Position numbers and translations under genes: made by a program. From Phycisphaerales bacterium (GTDB lineage Bacteria; Planctomycetota; Phycisphaerae; UBA1845), in the NCBI GenBank assembly GCA_020852275.1, contig JADZBE010000004.1, positions 62,001-126,000 of the forward strand: a stretch of 64,000 bases of DNA, in the 5' to 3' direction. The notes under the pieces were generated by a model. It searched no databases. It was not told the DNA's origin and saw only the letters and a program-made list of their open reading frames with translations. This document shows, one piece after another, positions 58,780 to 64,000 of the stretch (positions within the stretch are counted from its first letter, which is position 1; each line of letters starts with the position of its first letter).

Positions 58780-59477
58780 GCACAGCCTTCCAGTGAAGTA
58801 CGACCACGCGCGCCGCGCCGAGTGCAAGACCGTACCGGGCGATTCGCCCCCTGATCCGCCCTTCCACGGTTGAACCCGATCGGCGCGAGCCTGAGTCTCC
58901 CGACGCCACGCGACGCGCGGACAGTGAGTATAGCTGCCGGCGTCGCCCCGCACAGTGCGGCCCGCCCATGTGGCCGCTCCGTACAAACTCTTACAAGCGC
59001 GAGGTGATTCCCGCCGACTGACTGCCTCATGCGGCGCAGCGCATCGCGGGCATCGTAACATGCACGCCAGGCGTTTCGGATGACTCGCTTCGCGGGCGAT
59101 CTGCAGAGTGCGCGGCGACCAGGCGGCGAGACGCGGCACGATCCACTGCGGGGTCCGCCGGCTCGTCGTCTGCAGCTCGCGCGAATCCAATCCGGCCCGA
59201 CCTTGACCGTTGGAGCAGCCTCGCCCTTGCGGGACGCAGGATTGTCCTCGAGCGCGCTGGGTCCCGATGCCGTAGCAGGTCGTGTTGAAAGTCTTTTCCA
59301 CCTTGGTCGCCGGCTCTCCGGCTGGTGATCCACCGCAGAATCTCAGGGGTTCACACGCGGCAACGCAGTCGCGGCGGAATTCCGCCACAATCTGGCAGGG
59401 CAAGGTTACCCATTGGGACCCGCGCGCGGAGGGTAGGATTGCCCTTCAGCGCGTCTTCCGCGCGTTTCGCGGCACGG

Positions 59478-59504
59478 GAATTCTCCGCAATTCTCGGAGA
59501 ATTC
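59478..59504. promoter_or_regulatory. perfect palindrome upstream of sigma-54 promoter
   Basis: GAATTCTCCG-CAATTCT-CGGAGAATTC, 10-bp perfect arms, centred about 39 bp before the -24 element. It could be an operator or activator site for the promoter at 59530. It is closer than a typical enhancer. Confidence 0.45.
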
Positions 59505-59529
59505 TACCGAGGTAGATCGTCCCACGCCG

Positions 59530-59545
59530 TGGCACGCGGTTTGCA
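59530..59545 (+). promoter_or_regulatory. sigma-54 type -24/-12 promoter
   Basis: TGGCACGCGGTTTGCA matches TGGCAC-N5-TTGCA exactly, with GG-N10-GC spacing. Predicted start is about 59556. No gene follows on the plus strand; a terminator lies ~200 nt downstream. Confidence 0.7.
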
Positions 59546-59555
59546 TCGTGCCCCA

Positions 59556-59763
59556 TCGCGGATTCGGGGTGGGGTGGCCCGGATCGGGAGCCATCCCGCG
59601 CCGCGTGCATGGGGTGCTATCCGGCTTAGGGGAAGCGGACCCGCCCTTGCAGGCTTACGGCTCTCCGGAGGGGGGAGTTCGAGGGGAAAGGTATCCAGCA
59701 GATCCGCCTCTGTCGCGACCGACGAATGCCACCCTGTGCATCTCGTCGGTCGCGAGGTTTTTA
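59556..59763 (+). ncRNA. putative sigma-54-dependent small RNA
   Basis: Inferred from a consensus sigma-54 promoter at 59530 and an intrinsic terminator ending at 59763. The ~208-nt interval lacks a coding frame with a ribosome site (the only ATG-initiated frame near the 5' end is six codons). It is G-rich with several G-runs (GGGGTGGGGTGG near 59576, GGAGGGGGGAG near 59666). No known RNA family is recognised. It could act on neighbouring or distant mRNAs, or be a leader cut off from its gene by the repeat element at 59800. Confidence 0.4.
59713..59763 (+). terminator. strong intrinsic terminator of the putative sRNA
   Basis: 13-bp perfect arms TCGCGACCGACGA and complement (59713-59725, 59743-59755) are followed by GGTTTTTA. 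The T-run lies only on the plus-strand side, so it terminates rightward transcription. Confidence 0.8.
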
Positions 59764-59799
59764 CCCGCTCCCCCGCAGTCCCCGGTGAAAGGCGACGCT

Positions 59800-59940
59800 C
59801 GTCATTCCCCCGAAGGCTGGCATCCAGCGGGTGGCTTGTGTGAAGACGCGAATCCAGCAGTTCTCTGGGGCGGCCTGGCCCCCCCCTGCGCGGGGGTGAC
59901 GGACCCGATGTCCGGTTTCGAGGTCCACCACGGGCTGCTA
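59800..59940. mobile_element. non-autonomous REP-type element, copy D
   Basis: Left palindrome CGTCATTCCCCCGAAGGCTG(GCATCCAG), spacer, right motif GGCCCCCCCCTGCGCGGGGG(TGACGG), then tail CCGATGTCCGGTTTCGAGGT and CCACCACGGGCTGCTA. The last bases (59938-59940) are the TAG stop of the minus-strand beta-propeller gene, as at copy C. Confidence 0.7.
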
Positions 59941-60906
59941 AGCCACGCGCCGACGGCGCAGCAGCGCCGCGCCGACCACCAGCAGCACCAGGCTTCCCGG
60001 CTCCGGCACAACGAGCCACCCGGGTCCGTCGATGCCGCCAGACCCGGCGGTGATGAACGCGCCGAGAAAGTCGCCCGTCAGCCCGTCGTACTTGAGCACC
60101 TCATCCGTTGCGGAACTGGCCACGTAGAGATAGCCATCGCCGGGGAAGAGCAGGCCCAGCGGCGTGTCCAAGCCGCTGCTCGAATTGCTCGCATCGCCGA
60201 AGACGCCGATCAGCGAGCCGTTCAACCCGTTGAACTCGAGTACCTCGCTGGAGCGCGGGCTGCTGACGAACAGGTCGCCGTCCGGGCCGAACATGAGGTC
60301 GGCCGGGGCGTCGAGCGATCCACCCTCGGCGAAGATGCCGAGGAAATCGCCGGTGGTGCCGTCATACTTCAGCACGTTGTCCTGACGGCGGTTGGAAACG
60401 TACAGGTTCCCATCCGGTCCGAAGGTCAGACCGCGGGGGCCTTGAAGCTCGCTGTCGTTGAAGTTAGCCTCGCCGAAAACGCCAAGCGACGCGCCGGTCG
60501 CGCCGTCATACCGCAGCACCGCGTCGCTTTCGCCGCTGGCGACGTACAGGTTCCCGTCGGCCCCGAAGCGAAGCGAACGCGGACCGTCCAGCCCGCCCGA
60601 GCCTGGCGCGACGAACTGGTCGATGAACGCGCCGGTCACGCCGTTGTAGCGATACACGGCGTCCGCGTCGAAACCGGAAACGTACAGGTTCCCGTCCGGG
60701 CCGTAGGTCACGCCTCGCGGACCGGTCAGCCCGCTGCCTCCCGAACTGGCGTCGCCGAAGATCCCCAGCGGCGAACCGTCCGACGCGTAATGGTGCACCG
60801 CGTTCGACTCCAGCCCGGACACCAGCAGCACGACATCCGCATTCGCGGAGACACACGCGAACGCCGAAAGCGCCGCACAAACACCCATCCAAGTTCTAGA
60901 ACGCAT
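59938..60906 (-). CDS. secreted NHL-type beta-propeller protein with PEP-CTERM signal
   Basis: A 322-residue exported protein. Start: AGGAGG 6 nt before the ATG at 60906; signal peptide WMGVCAALSAFACVSANA. Six repeats of G-P-D-G-N-L-Y-V-S/A with following Y-D-G-x-T-G-x-F-L-G (YGPDGNLYVSGFDADAVYRY, FGADGNLYVASGESDAVLRY) mark an NHL/virginiamycin-B-lyase-like propeller. The C-terminus VPEPGSLVLLVVGAALLRRR is a PEP-CTERM sorting signal (V-P-E-P, hydrophobic helix, Arg cluster) recognised by exosortase, which must be encoded elsewhere. It is thus destined for the cell envelope or an exopolysaccharide matrix. Its stop codon lies inside a repeat element, directly after the Arg cluster, so the intact signal was preserved. 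Confidence 0.88.
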   Translation of the reverse strand: MRSRTWMGVCAALSAFACVSANADVVLLVSGLESNAVHHYASDGSPLGIFGDASSGGSGLTGPRGVTYGPDGNLYVSGFDADAVYRYNGVTGAFIDQFVAPGSGGLDGPRSLRFGADGNLYVASGESDAVLRYDGATGASLGVFGEANFNDSELQGPRGLTFGPDGNLYVSNRRQDNVLKYDGTTGDFLGIFAEGGSLDAPADLMFGPDGDLFVSSPRSSEVLEFNGLNGSLIGVFGDASNSSSGLDTPLGLLFPGDGYLYVASSATDEVLKYDGLTGDFLGAFITAGSGGIDGPGWLVVPEPGSLVLLVVGAALLRRRRVA

Positions 60907-61379
60907 GTTTCGCCTCCTGACGAAATCCCCTCTCCGATGGCCGGACCGCGCGTCGCCCGCGCATGAAGCGCGTCCCCCTCCGCGCTGGCCCCGCGCGCTT
61001 ACCACTGCAGCGCCATTCTATCCATCGGCGCTAAGGCTGTGCAACATCGAAGATGCGGTCCTCCGAGGCCCCAAAAGAGTTCCTTGTCCGCAACGAGGTT
61101 GCGCGGCACAGCGATCTTCGCCGGCGCGGTCACGCCCAGATCCACGCCAAGCCGTGCCCGCCGCGAGGGTTCCACGGGTTCGCGGCAGCGGACGCGTGAG
61201 GGCGCGCGAAAATGGGCGGGCGGTTCGCTCGGGCCCCACGGCGGGGGCCCCGCACACCTCGACCTCCTGGCAGCGGTCAGAATGCGGTTGCTTGGCCCCG
61301 TGAGTTGGAGGAGACCACCGGGCCGACCGATAAGCCGAGGGGTCCTCGCCCGCCGGCTGCGGGCATCAGGAGCATCCGG
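60907..61379. other. divergent intergenic region, no gene recognised
   Basis: 473 bp between the PEP-CTERM protein and the SGNH hydrolase, transcribed apart. It must hold both promoters, but no convincing -35/-10 or -24/-12 pair is seen. GC is very high and no repeats of the window's families are present. Confidence 0.4.
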
Positions 61380-62627
61380 ATGGAGCGGTCGGGAGTCTCA
61401 ATCAAAGGGTCGGACCTTCGCTTCGTGGCGCTGATCGCGTGGCTGCCGCTGCTGCCGTTTGTGGATCACCGCAGCGATCACCCGTGGTTCCTCGGCTACA
61501 GCCTGGCCTATCTTCTATTCCTGCTCGCCACCCCGATGCTCGCCCTTGCATGGAGCGCGCTGTCGCTGAAGTGCGCGGGGCGCACGGGTCGGCGCGGCGC
61601 ATTGTGGCTGACTGCCTGTTTGTGCGGAGCGGTTCTGCTTGCGGAGACCGTGCTGGGGATGCAAGACGCCTTCGCGGAATACCGCCGCTGGGGCCACATG
61701 CGTTCTCCCCTCATGGGGTTCGAGGCACAGCCGGACCATCATTGGCAGATCGGGGACGTGCGCTTCTCGACGGACGCCGACGGGTTCCGCGCGCATCCCA
61801 CGCCGCGCCCGGCGCCTTCCGCCGAACGGCGCGTCTTCGTCATGGGAGAGTCCGCCACCTTCGGATACGGCATTCCCGACGACCAGACGTGGGCCCAGCT
61901 TCTGGAGGCGCGTCTGCGTGCCGATGCCGATCCGAACGTGTCCGTCATCAACGCGGGCTGCACGGGGCACATGACGCTGCAGCAGTTGATCCGCCTGCAC
62001 GTCCGGGTACTGCCTCAACGGCCTGAGTGGGTTGTGTACTACGGGGCTATCAACGACGTATATGGAGAGCGTCGGGGCGGCGCGCTCGTGCTCATGCCCA
62101 AGCACCTGGTGGATGCATCGAGCATGCGCGAGTACCTGCGGCTGCGCAACGACGGAGGGGGCTTCTACATGGAGAACAGTCTCCTGTTGGATGTGCTCGC
62201 CGGCGGCGCGCGTCGGATCCTTCGAGGAACGGTACCGGACTCCCGGGATGCGGCCCCTAACCTCCCGACCGCGACGCGGCGGGCACAGGCGCGGTTCATC
62301 GACAACCTGGAGTCCATGAGGCTGCTGTGCGAACGCGCCGGCGCAAGATTCGTCACCGCCACTTTTCTAGCCGACCCTTCCAATCTCGAGCAGCCGCTCG
62401 CCGACGGGATCCGAGACCTCAACGAGCAGCTTCGAGAAGCGGCAAGATCGGGGCGGCTGGATGTCATTGATCTGGAACCTGCCCTGTCCGCGGTGGAAGA
62501 GCCAAGCCGACTTTTCTATCCCGATCACTACCACCCTTCCGCGGCAGGCTGCACGTTCATCGCGCAGCAGCTTGCCGGCAACCTCGCGGGGCGGCTCCAA
62601 GGAAGCGTCGCGGCGAAAGGCGGATGA
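61380..62627 (+). CDS. membrane-anchored SGNH/GDSL hydrolase
   Basis: A 415-residue protein. Start: AGGAG with a 7-nt spacer before the ATG at 61380. Three N-terminal membrane helices (FVALIAWLPLLPFV, GYSLAYLLFLLATPMLALAW, ALWLTACLCGAVLLAETVLG) precede a periplasmic or extracellular SGNH domain: block I VFVMGESATFGYGIPDD (nucleophile Ser in G-E-S), block II Gly in INAGCTGHMT, block III G-x-N-D as YYGAINDVYG, block V D-x-x-H as FYPDHYHPSAAG. All four blocks are intact, so esterase or O-acyl transfer/removal activity is likely, perhaps on exopolysaccharide or envelope glycans. No sugar-polymer genes adjoin it, so the substrate is open. Confidence 0.88.
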   Translation: MERSGVSIKGSDLRFVALIAWLPLLPFVDHRSDHPWFLGYSLAYLLFLLATPMLALAWSALSLKCAGRTGRRGALWLTACLCGAVLLAETVLGMQDAFAEYRRWGHMRSPLMGFEAQPDHHWQIGDVRFSTDADGFRAHPTPRPAPSAERRVFVMGESATFGYGIPDDQTWAQLLEARLRADADPNVSVINAGCTGHMTLQQLIRLHVRVLPQRPEWVVYYGAINDVYGERRGGALVLMPKHLVDASSMREYLRLRNDGGGFYMENSLLLDVLAGGARRILRGTVPDSRDAAPNLPTATRRAQARFIDNLESMRLLCERAGARFVTATFLADPSNLEQPLADGIRDLNEQLREAARSGRLDVIDLEPALSAVEEPSRLFYPDHYHPSAAGCTFIAQQLAGNLAGRLQGSVAAKGG

Positions 62628-63053
62628 TCCGATCCAATACCCGCGCGTCGCGTCCACGTCTCGCCCACCGAGGCGCCCATTCACTTCCCGGTAGTCGCGC
62701 CTGTGTGCCTGCTCGCAGGATTGTGACCCAACTCGCGGGAATGATTGCGTCAAGACTGTCCCCGCCTGCGCCGTAGCGCGGACGCACCTTCGCACAAACC
62801 CTCCGGCAAGCCCTTTGCAGGCTCCTTCTCGCGTTTTTTTGCGCCGCCGCCGCCGTCATCGGACCTCGTGGCACACTCTTTGCCCAAGGCAGGCCGAGCC
62901 TCTCGTCTCAGTTGGACTCATCGCCAGCGTTGGGTCAACCGTGGATGAGATCTTCCGCGCGGACGCGCGGGAGTTTCAGGATGTGAATCACCGACGGAGC
63001 GTTTCCGGCGGCACGGAGATTCCGCGCGGCGAAATGCAGTAAGGAGTACACGG
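62628..63053. other. 426-bp upstream region with two sigma-54-like sites
   Basis: Contains a weak GG-N10-GC site (CGGCAAGCCCTTTGCA at 62804-62819), a T-run at 62834-62840 and the strong site at 62869. The last ~165 nt form the leader of the Asn-Gly repeat gene with AAGGAG at 63041-63046. No coding frame. Confidence 0.5.
62869..62884 (+). promoter_or_regulatory. sigma-54 type promoter upstream of Asn-Gly repeat gene
   Basis: TGGCACACTCTTTGCC has perfect TGGCAC, TTGC and GG-N10-GC spacing. Predicted start is about 62895, 159 nt before the ATG at 63054. Confidence 0.65.

Positions 63054-64000
<947 letters not shown>

Larger units (their letters stand above)
58780..59937. other. 1.16-kb intergenic region upstream of the amidohydrolase array
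   Basis: No protein gene is supported, although frames stay open because of high GC. 58780-59470: GC-rich DNA with minor hairpins (for example CCGGCTCTCCGG near 59310) and no recognised gene. 59478-59763: palindrome, sigma-54 promoter, putative small RNA and terminator, all on the plus strand. 59800-59940: REP-type element copy D, abutting the beta-propeller gene. Confidence 0.6.

Noticed and set aside
58780..59403. Upstream extension of amidohydrolase A by ~208 codons
   Set aside because: Composition is Arg/Cys/Pro-rich without structure, no SD, and it would bury the signal peptide.
59380..59420. Structural RNA (RNase P, tmRNA, SRP, 6S) in the long gap 58780-59937
   Set aside because: None of the conserved core words of these RNAs was found by eye.

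Overview
The window is a high-GC chromosomal segment, most likely from a member of the Planctomycetota. This is inferred from the mix of families: many secreted proteins with beta-helix, HEAT, HAF, TSP3, NHL/PEP-CTERM, dockerin-like and G-F-T-L-I-E prepilin modules, ECF sigma/anti-sigma coupling, sigma-54 style promoters, and dense families of short intergenic repeats. No rRNA, tRNA, phage or CRISPR locus was recognised. Classic housekeeping genes (eno, hisS, a polyprenyl diphosphate synthase, hbd-type dehydrogenase, a cysteine synthase homologue) are scattered among accessory genes.

Layout. 1-3.1 kb: end of an ABC-2 permease facing enolase. 3.3-6.5 kb: two beta-helix proteins, one broken by a frameshift. 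7-12 kb: Tat-exported Gfo/Idh oxidoreductase, a large HEAT-repeat lipoprotein and a Tat-exported Cys-rich protein. 12.5-18.6 kb: hisS, a YkgJ-type CxxC protein, an AAA+ ATPase, a cytochrome c'-like lipoprotein, and an OprB porin with a sigma-54-like promoter. 19.5-22.2 kb: three secreted proteins, the last two translationally coupled. 22.6-27.9 kb: TatD-type hydrolase, polyprenyl synthase, ECF sigma/anti-sigma pair, pseudopilin. 28.2-29.9 kb: a PaeR7I/XhoI-type restriction-modification pair. 30-44.9 kb: CHRD protein, Imm17-like small membrane protein, AMMECR1/alpha-toroid protein, PLP enzyme, 3-hydroxyacyl-CoA dehydrogenase, PIN toxin pair, beta-helix/PA14 protein, DUF2314 protein, HAF/TSP3 protein. 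44.9-58.8 kb: eight consecutive secreted amidohydrolase-family genes on the minus strand. 58.8-64 kb: a putative sigma-54-driven small RNA, a PEP-CTERM beta-propeller protein, a membrane-anchored SGNH hydrolase and a secreted protein with a 45-unit Asn-Gly repeat that runs off the window.

The most unusual locus is the amidohydrolase array. The eight genes encode nine amidohydrolase domains, mostly overlapping or tightly spaced, all with export signals. Only one domain (48170-49555) keeps the complete metal-ligand set H-x-H/H/H/D. The others have lost one or both ligands of the first motif, and several carry long Lys/Glu/Pro-rich insertions. The single intact gene also carries a 7 x 7-bp repeat array between its start codon and its signal peptide, so repeat slippage would shift its frame. 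I infer a secreted assembly of one active enzyme with degenerate paralogues. The substrate is unknown.

Other structure worth attention: a sigma-54 type promoter followed by about 200 nt of apparently non-coding DNA and a strong terminator (59530-59763); a non-autonomous repeat-element family with palindromic ends and a conserved tail, two copies of which end exactly on the stop codon of a converging gene; heptamer/octamer tandem arrays of differing unit at six or more sites; and a short C-terminal domain that seems shared by three otherwise different secreted proteins.
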